Source of the DNA: Chlorogloeopsis fritschii PCC 6912
Lineage (GTDB): Bacteria > Cyanobacteriota > Cyanobacteriia > Cyanobacteriales > Nostocaceae
NCBI RefSeq assembly: GCF_000317285.1
Contig: NZ_AJLN01000098.1
Span: 58,370 to 122,369 of the forward strand
DNA: 64,000 bases
Direction: 5' to 3'
A model generated the notes under the pieces. That model was given only the letters and a program-made list of their open reading frames with translations. It had not been told where the DNA came from and did not search any database. Below, in pieces: positions 47,005 to 57,104 of this stretch; the stretch's first letter is position 1; every line of letters begins with the position of its first letter. The translations under genes and the position numbers were made by a program.

Positions 47005-47821
47005 CTAGTCAAAGAATGCGATCGCTACACACCTATTTTGCAATATATACTGGTTTTTACTTAGAAAGTATGTAACAAATAATATTTTATACATATTTAT
47101 TTTATAAAGAGATTCCTTCGTGTAGCAAGTAGCTGTATATCTATCTTTAGATAGAGTATGCAATAAAATAATAAGTATTTATATCTATCCAAAGGTAGAA
47201 CATAAAATCTATCGAAAGTAGTATTGATTAGCTATAAAATTAAAAATACTTTTTATACGCTTAACGGAAAATCTTACTATAATTATTTTTGATTATTTGT
47301 ATTCTAAAATCCTTATGATCTATTTTTCACTAACATCCTCAAAATAAATAAAACTTTTTTTTCTCTTTGCTCTTTTTCAGATTAAATTGTCTTATCAAAC
47401 TTGTAACTTATTTTACACCTTTGAAGACAAAATGTCTTTGACTTCTTAGAAAAGTTAGGAAGCTGTGTATTAACTTATAAAATTTAATGTTGATTAAAGA
47501 TTAAGTTTGGGAATAAAAATGAACCTAAATTGTTATTTATTGCACGATATATTGCGTCTGGGCACGGCCTGTATTTGTATGAGGTTTTTTTATGAAATAG
47601 TCTTACATATACGGAACTTTCCTGGTTGAGTATGGCTATCTTCCATTTACCCTCTACTTAGCTTCGAGATTTTTAACTATGCAAAACTAGTTATTTTGTA
47701 GGTTTACCGTAATTAATCATCACTTTTTAAGCTATGTTTAGGAATGGGCATAAGGCAATACCTAATACCCAGTACCCAATTCCTAATCCCTAATTCCAAA
47801 AAGGATTAGAAAAGGCGAAAA
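47005..47821. other. Long AT-rich spacer between divergent histidine kinase and helicase genes
   Basis: 817 bp with no supported gene. It is very AT-rich with poly-A/T runs, and a short repeat tract (TACCCAGTACCC, AATCCCTAATTCC) lies at about 47755-47800 just before the helicase gene. It should carry the promoters of both divergent genes. Confidence 0.4.
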
Positions 47822-49363
47822 ATGGCTCGCACCCCCACATTAACTTTTGATCGCGGTACATTAATTTTGCATCCACCACCACGCGGCAAAGGCTGGATGG
47901 ATTATGCTACATGGGATGATAGAGTTGAAAAATTTCGCATTCCAGCAGTGAAATACCGTGCTTTAGTAGAAACACTGCAAGCAGAAAATACCAATTTCCT
48001 TGACGAAGCTAAGGCGTTTTTTTCTCTGGAATTGACTTCCAGTATGCAAATGGAACCTTATCCCCACCAAACCGAGGCTTTAGGAGCCTGGAAACTGGCG
48101 GGAAGACAGGGAGTTGTAGTGCTGCCTACCGCTGCGGGAAAGACTTATCTGGCGCAAATGGCGATGGAAGTCACACCACGCACAACGCTAATTGTGGTGC
48201 CAACTTTGGATTTAATGCACCAGTGGTATGCACATTTAGTAGCGGCATTCCCTGATGCAGAAGTGGGATTGCTAGGTGGTGGTTCGCGCGATAAGACACC
48301 AATACTGGTAGCAACTTACGATAGTGCCGCGATTAACGCAGAAACGCTGGGGAATCAATATGCGTTGATAATTTTTGATGAATGCCATCATTTGCCCACA
48401 GACTTTAATCGGGTAATAGCGGAATATGCGATCGCGCCCTATCGTTTGGGGCTTTCTGCTACACCAGAACGCAGTGATGGTAAACACGCTGATTTAAATA
48501 TTCTGATCGGCCCAGAAGTATACCGCAAAAGGGCTGAGGAACTAGCGGGAAAGGCACTGGCAGAGCATGAAGTAGTGCAAATAAAGGTGAAATTATCACA
48601 ACACGAGCGTCAAAAATATAATCAATTAATTCAAATCCGTAATGATTTTTTGCAGCAAGCAAAGATTTCTTTGGGAAGTATTCAAGGCTGGCAAAAATTT
48701 GTCCAAATGAGTGCGCGATCGCAAAGTGGGCGTAGAGCAATGTTAGCGCACAGAGAAGCGAAAGAAATTGCCTTAGGTACGGATGGGAAATTAAGAATTT
48801 TAGCAAATTTACTTGCTAAACATTATCCAGAACGAGTTTTGATTTTTACTGCTGATAATGCTACCGTTTACCGCATTTCTAGTGAGTTTTTAATTCCGGC
48901 AATTACGCATCAAACTCCTGTCAAGGAGCGGCATGAGATATTAACCAAATTTCGGGAAGGAGAGTATAAAACTTTGATTGCTTCTCATGTTTTGAATGAA
49001 GGAGTGGATGTGCCAGCCGCTAGTGTAGCAATTATTTTATCTGGGACGGGATCGGCAAGGGAATATATCCAAAGGTTGGGAAGAGTGTTAAGAAAGGGGA
49101 AAGATAACAATAAGCAGGCGATTTTGTATGAAGTGGTGGCTGAGGATACAGCTGAGGAAGGTACTTCGGCAAGAAGAAGAGGGATAAAGAATAATGAACC
49201 GCAAAGACGCAGAGAGCGCGAAGAAAAGAAAGAAAAGAGAGGGAATTTGCAGGTTGTTTATGGAAGCAATCCGCAAAAAAGTTATCGTGCTGCGGAACAG
49301 TTAGAATTTAATTATTTTACTGAAAATAAAAAGGCTCAAAATAAAGATGAGTTAGAGGAATGA
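47822..49363 (+). CDS. XPB/Rad25-type DEAD/DEAH-box helicase
   Basis: This 513-residue superfamily 2 helicase has Walker A in VLPTAAGKTYLAQMAM (near residue 105), DEAH-like box DECHH (near 185), LGLSATPERSDGKH and motif VI QRLGRVLRKGK. The N-terminal ~90 residues correspond to the damage-recognition-like domain of archaeal/bacterial XPB. The thumb-like insert and LIFTADNATVYRI support XPB rather than RecQ or UvrB. Nucleotides 49192-49242 are an in-frame CGCAGAGAGCGC-type repeat coding for a Lys/Arg/Glu-rich stretch. The next gene encodes the Bax1-like DUF790 protein, so the two likely work together in DNA unwinding and cutting. Confidence 0.9.
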   Translation: MARTPTLTFDRGTLILHPPPRGKGWMDYATWDDRVEKFRIPAVKYRALVETLQAENTNFLDEAKAFFSLELTSSMQMEPYPHQTEALGAWKLAGRQGVVVLPTAAGKTYLAQMAMEVTPRTTLIVVPTLDLMHQWYAHLVAAFPDAEVGLLGGGSRDKTPILVATYDSAAINAETLGNQYALIIFDECHHLPTDFNRVIAEYAIAPYRLGLSATPERSDGKHADLNILIGPEVYRKRAEELAGKALAEHEVVQIKVKLSQHERQKYNQLIQIRNDFLQQAKISLGSIQGWQKFVQMSARSQSGRRAMLAHREAKEIALGTDGKLRILANLLAKHYPERVLIFTADNATVYRISSEFLIPAITHQTPVKERHEILTKFREGEYKTLIASHVLNEGVDVPAASVAIILSGTGSAREYIQRLGRVLRKGKDNNKQAILYEVVAEDTAEEGTSARRRGIKNNEPQRRREREEKKEKRGNLQVVYGSNPQKSYRAAEQLEFNYFTENKKAQNKDELEE

Positions 49364-49419
49364 AATATTTCTTCCTCTTCGTGTTCTTTGTGTCCTTTGT
49401 GGTTTATAAAAAATTCTAG

Positions 49420-50634
49420 ATGCTACCAACAGATTTACTAAGTCATCGTCAAAATGGTGAGGAAATTATCCCAAAAAGACTGAAAATTGACAACAAACAT
49501 TTAGAGTTAGCAAATGAAATCATTACTTCTTTTCAAGAGGCGGTAGGGAAAACTCAAGGTGCGCTTGAGCGTTTGTTACTGGAATTAGAAGGTGACACTC
49601 CTGATTATCGTGTGAAGCGGGGTTTGGCTTATATTCTCAAAAGCAGTTTCTGCACGTTTGAGGTGGTGAGTCCACTTGAACCTCAGATGTTAAGAGAAAG
49701 GGTGTTTGCCCTTGCAGCTAAGTCTGTTCCTAGTAAGGAGTTAACACAAGTTACTTTAAGTAAAATTGCTGATGAATTAAGTCAAGAATTGGAGCGTGAA
49801 GTTTTACCAGAACAAGTTAGTAGTGGATTATATGCTGATTTGACAGAAAATAAAATTTTGACTGCTTTTGATGCACCTACAGCAACAGAATTATTACATC
49901 GTTACAATTTATCCCAAGTGCAGGGTGTGTTTTATAAAGCCAGTCAGTTAGTGTTAAATGCTCATCGTAATGTACCAGGAGAATATAAGCTTTTATTTCG
50001 CTATCTCAAGTTGTTTCAATTAATGGCATATATTGAGGGAGATGCCGACCACGGATTTACAATTACAATTGATGGGCCGACAAGTTTATTCTCTCCAAGT
50101 ACCCGCTATGGTTTGGCAATAGCTAAACTGATTCCTGCTTTACTTCACGTCACAAAATGGAGCCTTTCCGCTACACTACAAGTTCGTGATTTTTATACAG
50201 AAACTTGGAAAACGGGGCGTTTTACTCTCAATTCTGATTGCGGTTTAGTGTCTCACTACCCTCCAGGAAAACCTTACGATAGTATGTTAGAAGCATCTTT
50301 TGCTGATAAGTGGGATTCATTGAAAACTGAATGGGTTTTAGAGCGAGAAGTTGATTTAATTCCTATTCCTGGTAGTGTGATGATCCCCGATTTTCGGTTA
50401 GTGCATCCTGATGGGCGTAGCTTTTTATTAGAAATTATTGGTTATTGGCGACCAGAATATTTACAAAAAAAGTTTGCCCAAGTCAGACGCGCTCAATGTC
50501 ATAATTTAATTTTGGCTATTTCCGAACGTTTGAATTTGGATAAAGCTGGCGTAAAAATAAATGATGTTCCAGCTAGAATTGTTTGGTTTAAAGATAAATT
50601 GTTGCCAAAGTCAGTGTTAGCTGTGATGGAATAA
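49420..50634 (+). CDS. DUF790 family protein, Bax1-like nuclease partner of XPB
   Basis: This 404-residue protein belongs to DUF790, the family of archaeal Bax1, which binds XPB and is a structure-specific endonuclease. The N-terminal half (LLSHRQNGEEIIPKRL, LYADLTENKILTAFD, LLHRYNLSQVQGVFYKAS) fits the family. A PD-(D/E)xK-like site is visible: E in SMLEASFADKW, D in VMIPDFRLVHPDG (near 322) and E in FLLEIIGYWRPEY (near 337), followed by KKFAQVRRAQCHN. It begins 57 bp after the helicase stop, indicating an operon. Nuclease activity in cyanobacteria is inferred, not shown. Confidence 0.85.
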   Translation: MLPTDLLSHRQNGEEIIPKRLKIDNKHLELANEIITSFQEAVGKTQGALERLLLELEGDTPDYRVKRGLAYILKSSFCTFEVVSPLEPQMLRERVFALAAKSVPSKELTQVTLSKIADELSQELEREVLPEQVSSGLYADLTENKILTAFDAPTATELLHRYNLSQVQGVFYKASQLVLNAHRNVPGEYKLLFRYLKLFQLMAYIEGDADHGFTITIDGPTSLFSPSTRYGLAIAKLIPALLHVTKWSLSATLQVRDFYTETWKTGRFTLNSDCGLVSHYPPGKPYDSMLEASFADKWDSLKTEWVLEREVDLIPIPGSVMIPDFRLVHPDGRSFLLEIIGYWRPEYLQKKFAQVRRAQCHNLILAISERLNLDKAGVKINDVPARIVWFKDKLLPKSVLAVME

Positions 50635-50667
50635 GAGTCAGAAATGTTAAATATTAAGTAATTTATT

Positions 50668-51048
50668 ATGTCAGACAGTGCTACATTTGAGTTAACAACA
50701 ACTGTAGATAAGTCAACCATAGCTCATCGTGTAGCTGAATTATGGAAAGGATTCGCATATAGTTCAGATATTTATACCTTTCCTGGATACAATGAAAAGA
50801 TATTTTGTACCTTAGATTATGTTTTTGGATATCCTGTAGAGAAAGAAATGATTCGTAAAGTTTTGAACTATCTACTCGATATCGCTTCTAATCATGAAGT
50901 TTATTACTATCGCTGTGCAGATTTTATTCATATACATAATCAAGATACTCAGCCTATTCAAATAAGTGTTGATGACTTATTTCGAGAAGAGTACACACCC
51001 TCAATAGGCGCTTCAATTGAGAAAAAATATGTTATCCGTCGAGTTTAA
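50668..51048 (+). CDS. Hypothetical protein downstream of the XPB-Bax1-like pair
   Basis: This 126-residue protein is not recognised. It is Tyr/Phe-rich and acidic, with a predicted helical part (residues ~16-30 and ~58-75, MIRKVLNYLLDIASNHEV) and a strand-rich end that could form a small winged fold (YYYRCADFIHIHN). It begins 33 bp after the DUF790 gene on the same strand, so it may be a third operon member. No catalytic pattern is visible. Confidence 0.5.
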   Translation: MSDSATFELTTTVDKSTIAHRVAELWKGFAYSSDIYTFPGYNEKIFCTLDYVFGYPVEKEMIRKVLNYLLDIASNHEVYYYRCADFIHIHNQDTQPIQISVDDLFREEYTPSIGASIEKKYVIRRV

Positions 51049-51574
51049 CTCTATTGCTACTATAATTTCAAAGCTCATGTAGCTCAAAATTTCTAATTTT
51101 CTAACTGCAACTTTAGCATCTCAAATGGCGATCGCCCAATACCTGCTTTAGCTCCTCAACTCTGCGATTATAGTCATCCATCAGCTACTTGGCTGCCTCT
51201 GTTTTACAAAAAATGAAGTGTATTCATTTATACTAATAAATGCGAAGTATGCTTTTGGTGTAATTACTTAAGCTATTTTTAGTCAGGGTATTACTTATAG
51301 CTAGTGCAAAAACTAAAAACCTAATCGAAAATTATATCAAGAAACAATAAATTTTTTTTAGGTATCAGTTGAAAAAAGATAGCAATAAGTTTAAAGTATG
51401 ATCTTGATTAATAAAATTACACAAGTATATAGATGAATGATTTAATAACTCATAAATTACTAAAAAATTTATCAATTAGATGCTTAAAAATAGTTGACTA
51501 TTGAAAGTGAAAATGATAATAGGCTCATAACAAGTTCCCAAAACAGATAATCTTCTTCGAGTAACGGCAAGAGC
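51049..51574. other. Spacer and likely promoter of the iron transporter operon
   Basis: 526 bp without a gene. Nucleotides 51508-51522 (TGAAAATGATAATAG) resemble half of a Fur box, about 55 bp before the first permease start. The match is partial; iron control is expected from gene content. Confidence 0.35.
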
Positions 51575-52606
51575 ATGACAAAAGCAACCACAACATTACC
51601 TAGTGGCTGGAAAACACCCCAAATATCACCTTTAGTAGGTCTGCTTATAGGACTAACGATCCTACTGGTTTGTTTAGTTTACAGCGTCACACTGGGTGCA
51701 GCAGATATACCTTTAGACAAGATTTTGGCATCCTTTGTAGCTTTTGATGGTTCTTATGAACACTTAGTCATCCAGACTGTGAGATTACCGCGATCGCTTA
51801 TGGCTATGCTTGTGGGTTCAGCGCTGGCAGTATCTGGAGCATTAATGCAAGGTTTGACACGCAATCCCCTAGCAGATCCAGGAATTTTGGGTATTGAATC
51901 GGGAGCAGCACTAGCTGTAGTGGCAACAATTTTTATTTTTGGCAGTTCATCCCTCAGTGTTTTAACCATTGTGGCCTTTTTGGGTGCAGGAGCCACAGCA
52001 GTGTTAGTCTACTTTCTTGGTTCTCTGGGGAGGGGAGGAGCTACTCCACTGAATTTAACAGTAGCAGGTGCAGCGCTTACAGCTCTGATTTCTTCTCTCA
52101 CTACTGCTGTTCTCATCATCAGTCAAAGAACTTTAGAAGAAATTAGATTTTGGTTAGCTGGTTCATTAGCTGGGCGCGATACTAATATACTCTTTCAAGC
52201 ACTACCTTTTATTGTCATTGGATTAGTAATTGCTTTTGCCCTTGGTAGACAGATTACTACTATGAGTCTCGGTGAAGATGTGGCAAAAGGCTTAGGTCAA
52301 CAAACAGCTTGGATTAAAATAATTACTGCCATTAGCGTAGTTTTGCTAGCCGGTAGTTCAGTGGCTCTTGCCGGGCCAATCGGTTTTATTGGCTTAGTTG
52401 TTCCCCACATAGTAAGATTTTTCATTAAAGCTGATTACCGTTGGATTTTGCCTTATTCCGCTATTTTGGGCGCAACTTTACTCTTGATTGCAGATATCGC
52501 AGCGCGTGTATTACTCAAACCTCAGGAATTACCTGTAGGTGTGATGACAGCACTCATTGGTGCTCCCTTTTTTGTCTACTTGGCTAAGTCAAAGGTGAAA
52601 AAATGA
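51575..52606 (+). CDS. FecCD-family iron-siderophore ABC permease 1
   Basis: This 343-residue inner-membrane permease with about nine or ten helices belongs to the FecCD/BtuC family. Family blocks are visible: [53 protein letters not shown] and [16 protein letters not shown] near the coupling region. It imports ferric siderophore together with the second permease (4-bp overlap) and the ATPase encoded downstream. Confidence 0.93.
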   Translation: MTKATTTLPSGWKTPQISPLVGLLIGLTILLVCLVYSVTLGAADIPLDKILASFVAFDGSYEHLVIQTVRLPRSLMAMLVGSALAVSGALMQGLTRNPLADPGILGIESGAALAVVATIFIFGSSSLSVLTIVAFLGAGATAVLVYFLGSLGRGGATPLNLTVAGAALTALISSLTTAVLIISQRTLEEIRFWLAGSLAGRDTNILFQALPFIVIGLVIAFALGRQITTMSLGEDVAKGLGQQTAWIKIITAISVVLLAGSSVALAGPIGFIGLVVPHIVRFFIKADYRWILPYSAILGATLLLIADIAARVLLKPQELPVGVMTALIGAPFFVYLAKSKVKK

Positions 52607-53643
52607 ACATGGATTGGCTAGTCATCCGTTCCGAGGCTATATCTTTCCGCATCGACCGACGTGTACCACTGATATTACTATTGCTAGGACTGACTATTTT
52701 TGTGGCGGTGGTAATGAATGTGGGTAAGGGTGAATATCCAATCTCGCCCTTGGATATCATTAAAACTTTATTTGGTATAGATACGGGAAATCCCGATCAT
52801 GCTTTTGTGATTTACAATCTGCGTTTGCCTCGCACCCTTGTCGCTGTGATGGTGGGAATGGCGCTGGCAATCTCTGGCACTATCTTCCAAGGTTTAACAC
52901 GCAATCCCCTAGCCGATCCTGGTATTATCGGTATCAATGCTGGAGCAAGTCTGGCAGCAGTCAGCGTAATTGTGCTATTTCCCTCAGCACCAATTTATAC
53001 CTTACCTTTATCAGCTTTTGCTGGTGCTTTGCTGATGGCGATTTTAATTTACTCGCTAGCTTGGAACAGAGGTAGTTCTCCGCTTCTATTTATCTTAATG
53101 GGTGTTGGTTTGTCTGCGATCGCTAGTGCTTTCACCAGCTTGCTGATTACCTTTGGGGAAATTTATGACGTTAGTAATGCTTTGGTTTGGTTAGCTGGTA
53201 GTGTTTACGGACGTACTTGGGAGCAAGTATTTTCGTTATTACCTTGGTTGATTGTTTTCATCCCAATGGCGTTAATACTAGCAAGGCATTTGAATGCTCT
53301 GAACTTGGGAGATGACGTAGCCAAAGGTATAGGTACTCGTGTGGAATGGCAACGTGGTTTACTCGTACTGGTGGGTGTAGCCTTAGCAGGTGCAGGAGTT
53401 GCCACCGCCGGCATGATTAGCTTTGTTGGTTTAATAGCACCCCATTTAGGACGACAACTAGTGGGTGCAACCCATGAAGGTTTGATTCCTACCTCAGCAC
53501 TGCTAGGAGGAATGATTGTTGTGCTCGCAGACTTTTTGGGACGAACACTATTTGCACCGATTGAAATTCCTTGTGGGGTGGTGACTGCTGCTGTCGGTGC
53601 TCCTTATTTTCTTTATTTGTTAATTCGCAACCGTAAAAAATAA
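52603..53643 (+). CDS. FecCD-family iron-siderophore ABC permease 2
   Basis: This 346-residue permease is a partner of the preceding gene. It shows [56 protein letters not shown] and [19 protein letters not shown]. The ATG overlaps the previous stop by 4 bp, indicating translational coupling. The two permeases form the heterodimeric channel of the importer. Confidence 0.93.
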   Translation: MNMDWLVIRSEAISFRIDRRVPLILLLLGLTIFVAVVMNVGKGEYPISPLDIIKTLFGIDTGNPDHAFVIYNLRLPRTLVAVMVGMALAISGTIFQGLTRNPLADPGIIGINAGASLAAVSVIVLFPSAPIYTLPLSAFAGALLMAILIYSLAWNRGSSPLLFILMGVGLSAIASAFTSLLITFGEIYDVSNALVWLAGSVYGRTWEQVFSLLPWLIVFIPMALILARHLNALNLGDDVAKGIGTRVEWQRGLLVLVGVALAGAGVATAGMISFVGLIAPHLGRQLVGATHEGLIPTSALLGGMIVVLADFLGRTLFAPIEIPCGVVTAAVGAPYFLYLLIRNRKK

Positions 53644-53737
53644 AAAATAGGGGACTGGGTACTGGGGATTGGGGACTTGGTAAAAATTATTTCTTAATCA
53701 ACCCAAAACTCAGATTTTTATTAATCTAAAATCCAAA

Positions 53738-54568
53738 ATGGTATCAATTATGAAAGGGCTATCAACCAAAGGTCTGTCTTTAGCTTACGATGGGGTGCCA
53801 ATTATTCGAGATTTAAATTTGGCAATCCCTGCCAGACAAATTAGTGCTTTAGTTGGTGCTAATGGTTGCGGTAAATCTACTTTGTTAAGAGGTTTAGCAA
53901 GATTGCTCAAACCTTGTGGCGGTACAGTATATCTTGATGGAGAGTCTATTTTTAAGCTTTCCACTAAAGAAGTAGCTCAACAGTTGGGTATTTTACCCCA
54001 AGGGCCAGTGGCACCGGAAGGTTTAACAGTCAGAGATTTAGTAGCACAAGGGCGCTATCCTTATCAAAATTGGTTGCAGCAGTGGTCAGCAAAAGATGAA
54101 AGAATTGTGCAACAAGCACTAGAGATTACAAATATGCAATCGTTGGCAGAGCGAGAACTGGACACTTTGTCTGGTGGACAACGGCAGCGAGCTTGGATTG
54201 CGATGGCATTAGCGCAAGATACAGATATTTTACTTTTGGATGAACCGACAACTTTTCTAGATTTGGCACATCAAATAGAAGTTTTGGATTTACTGTATGA
54301 GTTGCACCAACATCAGGGAAGAACTATTGTCATGGTGCTACATGATCTCAATCATGCGTGTCGTTATGCTGATTATTTAGTTGCTGTCAAAGAAGGTCGA
54401 ATTTTTACTGCTGGGGAACCGAAGCAGGTAATGACTGAGGAGATGGTACTAGAGGTTTTTGGGTTAGAGTGTCGTGTTGTTAACGATCCAGTGGTGGGAA
54501 CTCCGATGTGTGTACCGATAGGACGTAAAGGGGCAAGGAAATCACAAGCAAAATCTTCTAGCTTTTGA
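53738..54568 (+). CDS. FecE-type iron-siderophore ABC ATPase
   Basis: This 276-residue ATP-binding subunit has Walker [17 protein letters not shown] (residues ~38-53), Q-loop [12 protein letters not shown], signature [15 protein letters not shown] (~145-159), Walker [18 protein letters not shown] and switch His in [12 protein letters not shown]. It powers the FecCD permease pair just upstream. A GGGACTGGGTACTGG-type tandem repeat lies in the 94-bp spacer (53650-53690). The binding protein for this importer is not adjacent; the one at 59492 may serve it. Confidence 0.93.
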   Translation: MVSIMKGLSTKGLSLAYDGVPIIRDLNLAIPARQISALVGANGCGKSTLLRGLARLLKPCGGTVYLDGESIFKLSTKEVAQQLGILPQGPVAPEGLTVRDLVAQGRYPYQNWLQQWSAKDERIVQQALEITNMQSLAERELDTLSGGQRQRAWIAMALAQDTDILLLDEPTTFLDLAHQIEVLDLLYELHQHQGRTIVMVLHDLNHACRYADYLVAVKEGRIFTAGEPKQVMTEEMVLEVFGLECRVVNDPVVGTPMCVPIGRKGARKSQAKSSSF

Positions 54569-54727
54569 TTTGACAGCAAAAGTAGGCAAGATGTCCACTT
54601 TCTCCTTAACTTGATCTAAATCTACTTGGCGATCGCCTACGTGCCTTACGAAAAATAAGCCAAAGCTAATCTTCGCAGTTTCCTCTTTGAGGAACAGACT
54701 CTTGACTTCCAAAAAATATGTGCGAAG

Positions 54728-54754
54728 CTAATAATTAGATTAACTAATTATTAG
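54728..54754. promoter_or_regulatory. Perfect 11-bp inverted repeat, probable MarR operator
   Basis: CTAATAATTAG, ATTAA, then CTAATTATTAG: a perfect AT-rich dyad 19 bp before the GTG of the ABC remnant and about 570 bp before a marR gene on the same strand. MarR-family proteins typically bind such palindromes. The site has survived although the exporter genes behind it are gutted. Confidence 0.6.
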
Positions 54755-54772
54755 TTTTAGGAAGTTTCTTTT

Positions 54773-55030
54773 GTGGCGAAACTGACGGGAAAAACCGAGC
54801 GGTTAGAAACTTGTGCTGAGTATCCGAAAGCGATCGTATTGGAAACTCAGGAACTTACGCGTCGCTTTGGCAAGTTTACTGCCGTTAATGCCTTGAATAT
54901 CTGCGATCGCGTTGCAATTATGAATCGAGGGCAAGTGATTGCAACTGGCACACCCACCGACTTAAAAGCTCCCTTAAATCAGCCTAATGCAACCTTGGAT
55001 GATGTCTTCATCCACTGCACCGGGAGTTAG
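54773..55030 (+). pseudogene. ABC-2 exporter ATPase with its core deleted
   Basis: An 85-codon frame starts VAKLTGKTERLETC and reads AIVLETQELTRRFGKFTAVN, the start of a DrrA/CcmA-type ATPase. It then jumps from NALNI directly to CDRVAIMNRGQVIATGTPTD, which normally follows the H-loop, and ends ATLDDVFIHCTGS. Walker A, the signature and Walker B are all missing, so roughly 160-200 codons have been lost in frame. It cannot bind ATP and is a relic. A GTG start with AGGAAG upstream is still present. Confidence 0.75.
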
Positions 55031-55035
55031 TTATC

Positions 55036-55302
55036 ATGACACAGCCAGAACCAGACGTAATGCTCAACGGTTGGGTTAATCCACCAGCCGTGCGGACAAG
55101 AAATTTTATCTATGCGATCGCTGAACTAGTCAGCAAAACTTTGTTAAATCCCTTAACTTATCAAGTTGATGCTTTACGCGGCACAATGCTAATGAATGGC
55201 TCCAGTCTCTATGGGTTTGGTCTGGATTGTACAATTCTCTTATTAACATTAATAGGCTTGACGATCATCTGTGGACGACTTTATCCACGGGTGGCAATGT
55301 AA
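55036..55302 (+). pseudogene. ABC-2 exporter permease with its middle deleted
   Basis: An 88-codon frame 5 bp after the ATPase relic keeps an N-terminus (MTQPEPDVMLNGWVNPPAVR) and the C-terminal part of a DrrB-like permease (LLNPLTYQVDALRGTMLMNG, then a last membrane helix LLLTLIGLTIICGRLYP). About 190 residues with most membrane spans are missing, and the frame is kept. With the preceding gene it documents the collapse of an ABC-2 exporter. Confidence 0.72.
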
Positions 55303-55321
55303 TCAGGAGAACAACAGTCCC

Positions 55322-55801
55322 ATGAAGCTCGATAAACCTTCTGTTGGCGCAACTTCCAAAGACTGTGCAGCCAGAGTGATGGAAACAATCCCATTATTAA
55401 TGCGGTTTATTCGAGCAGATATGCGTACTAATAGCGCTGACTCTCTTTCTATACCTCAGTTACGGACACTTGCATTTCTCAAGCGCAATCCAGGTGCTTC
55501 CTTATCTGAAGTGGCAGAACATCTTGGTGTTACCTGTGCCACAGCATCAGCAACAACAGAACGATTAGTGCAACGTAATTTGGTGCAACGCACAGATCAT
55601 CCTCAGGAACGGCGGCGAATAGTTCTCAATCTCACTGAAGAGGGAAAGCTGCTGTTAGAGCAATCCCAGGAGAAAACTCGCACTCATATTGCCGAAATTT
55701 TAGAAGAACTAACACCAGAGCAAATATCACAAATTGAAGAAGGTTTGGCTCTACTCAAAAATGTCTTCGAGCAAACAGAATTCCACTCCTCTCGAAGCTA
55801 A
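55322..55801 (+). CDS. MarR-family transcriptional regulator
   Basis: This 159-residue winged-helix regulator shows SIPQLRTLAFLKRNPGASLS, EVAEHLGVTCATASATTERL (recognition helix), VQRNLVQRTDHPQERRRIVL (wing) and a C-terminal dimer helix. MarR proteins repress efflux genes until a ligand binds. ATG at 55322 has AGGAGA upstream; the frame opens earlier. It overlaps the MFS gene that follows by 41 bp, so the two are coupled. The dyad at 54728 is a candidate binding site. Confidence 0.9.
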   Translation: MKLDKPSVGATSKDCAARVMETIPLLMRFIRADMRTNSADSLSIPQLRTLAFLKRNPGASLSEVAEHLGVTCATASATTERLVQRNLVQRTDHPQERRRIVLNLTEEGKLLLEQSQEKTRTHIAEILEELTPEQISQIEEGLALLKNVFEQTEFHSSRS

Positions 55802-57029
55802 GGTTGGACAACACGATCCCTTTGCTGCTCTTAGGTTTCGAGACTATCGACTATTTACGATTGGGCGTGTGCTCCTGTTCACGGGGTCACAAATGCAAAC
55901 TGTAGCGATTGGCTGGGAACTGTATGAGCGTACTAGTTCAGCTATGGTACTGGGTGGAGTAGGACTAGCACAAGTCTTACCAATGATTGCCCTCACCTTA
56001 ATTACTGGACACGTTGCCGATAAAAGCGATCGCAAACGCACCACTTTATTCTCAATCATGCTGTTAGCCCTTTGCTCGCTAGCTTTAGCTGTGGTTTCCT
56101 ATAGTCAAGGGGCAATTGTTCTAGTTTATACTTGCTTGTTTTTAACAGGTGTAGCTAGAGCCTTCTTAAAGCCTGCTAGCGATGCTTTAATGTGGCAATT
56201 AATACCTGTAAGTATATTTACAAATGCTGCCACTTGGAATAGTACTAGCTTTCAATTAGCAACAGTGATTGGCCCTGCCTTGGGAGGATTTGCGATCGCT
56301 GCTTTTGGAAGGGCGACTGGAGTATATGTTTTGGCAACAATGGCAGCATTACTGTGCTTTGCTTTAACAGCAGTAATCAAAGAGCAAAAGACAACTTTTT
56401 CCAAGGAACCAATATCACTCAAAGCCTTATCTGCGGGAGCTAAATTTGTTTGGCAAAATCAGTTAATTTTAGCGGCAATAACCTTAGATATGTTTGCCGT
56501 CTTGCTGGGGGGTGCAGTGGCACTACTACCGATATTCGCCAAGGATATTTTACACGTGGGACCAATAGAACTTGGATATCTCCAGGCAGCCCCCTCTATC
56601 GGTGCATTAATCATGGCAGTGGCTTTGGCACATCTACCACCCTTACGTCAGGCTGGCCCCGCCTTATTATGGTCAGTAGTGGGCTTTGGTGTTGTTACGA
56701 TCATCTTTGGGTTATCGCGTTGGTTTTGGTTATCTTTGTTGATGCTGGCATTAAGTGGCGCACTAGACAGCATTAGCGTTGTGATTCGCCATACTTTAGT
56801 TCAGATTCGGACACCCGACTATTTGCGCGGTCGAGTTGCTGCTATTAATAGTGTGTTTATTAGTGCCTCTAATGAGTTGGGTGGTTTTGAATCAGGCTTA
56901 ACTGCTGCTTTGTTTGGCCCTATCATTTCTGTTGTTGGTGGTGGAATTGGCACAATTTTGGTGGTGGTTGCCACAGCGATGATTTGGCCGGAAATTCGGA
57001 AGTTGGGGGCATTGCATGAGTATGAATAA
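55761..57029 (+). CDS. MFS efflux transporter (EntS/MFS_3 type) controlled by MarR
   Basis: This 422-residue transporter has about 12 helices. It opens FAALRFRDYRLFTIGRVLLF, has the MFS loop motif GHVADKSDRKRTT between helices 2 and 3, and FLTGVARAFLKPASDALMWQ. The pattern fits the MFS_3/enterobactin-exporter group; the substrate is not known. ATG at 55761 lies inside the 3' end of marR. A second transporter of the same family is encoded at 61627. Confidence 0.87.
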   Translation: MSSSKQNSTPLEAKVGQHDPFAALRFRDYRLFTIGRVLLFTGSQMQTVAIGWELYERTSSAMVLGGVGLAQVLPMIALTLITGHVADKSDRKRTTLFSIMLLALCSLALAVVSYSQGAIVLVYTCLFLTGVARAFLKPASDALMWQLIPVSIFTNAATWNSTSFQLATVIGPALGGFAIAAFGRATGVYVLATMAALLCFALTAVIKEQKTTFSKEPISLKALSAGAKFVWQNQLILAAITLDMFAVLLGGAVALLPIFAKDILHVGPIELGYLQAAPSIGALIMAVALAHLPPLRQAGPALLWSVVGFGVVTIIFGLSRWFWLSLLMLALSGALDSISVVIRHTLVQIRTPDYLRGRVAAINSVFISASNELGGFESGLTAALFGPIISVVGGGIGTILVVVATAMIWPEIRKLGALHEYE

Positions 57030-57104
57030 AAATAGGATGTAGTTGCCACGTTAACTATGGGGCGATCGCATTCCATCAAATTGAATGTAAAGCTATAATT
57101 AGCC

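Noticed and set aside
51508..51522. Definite Fur box before the FecCD operon
   Set aside because: Only half of the consensus dyad is recognisable by eye; kept as a weak candidate in the spacer entry.
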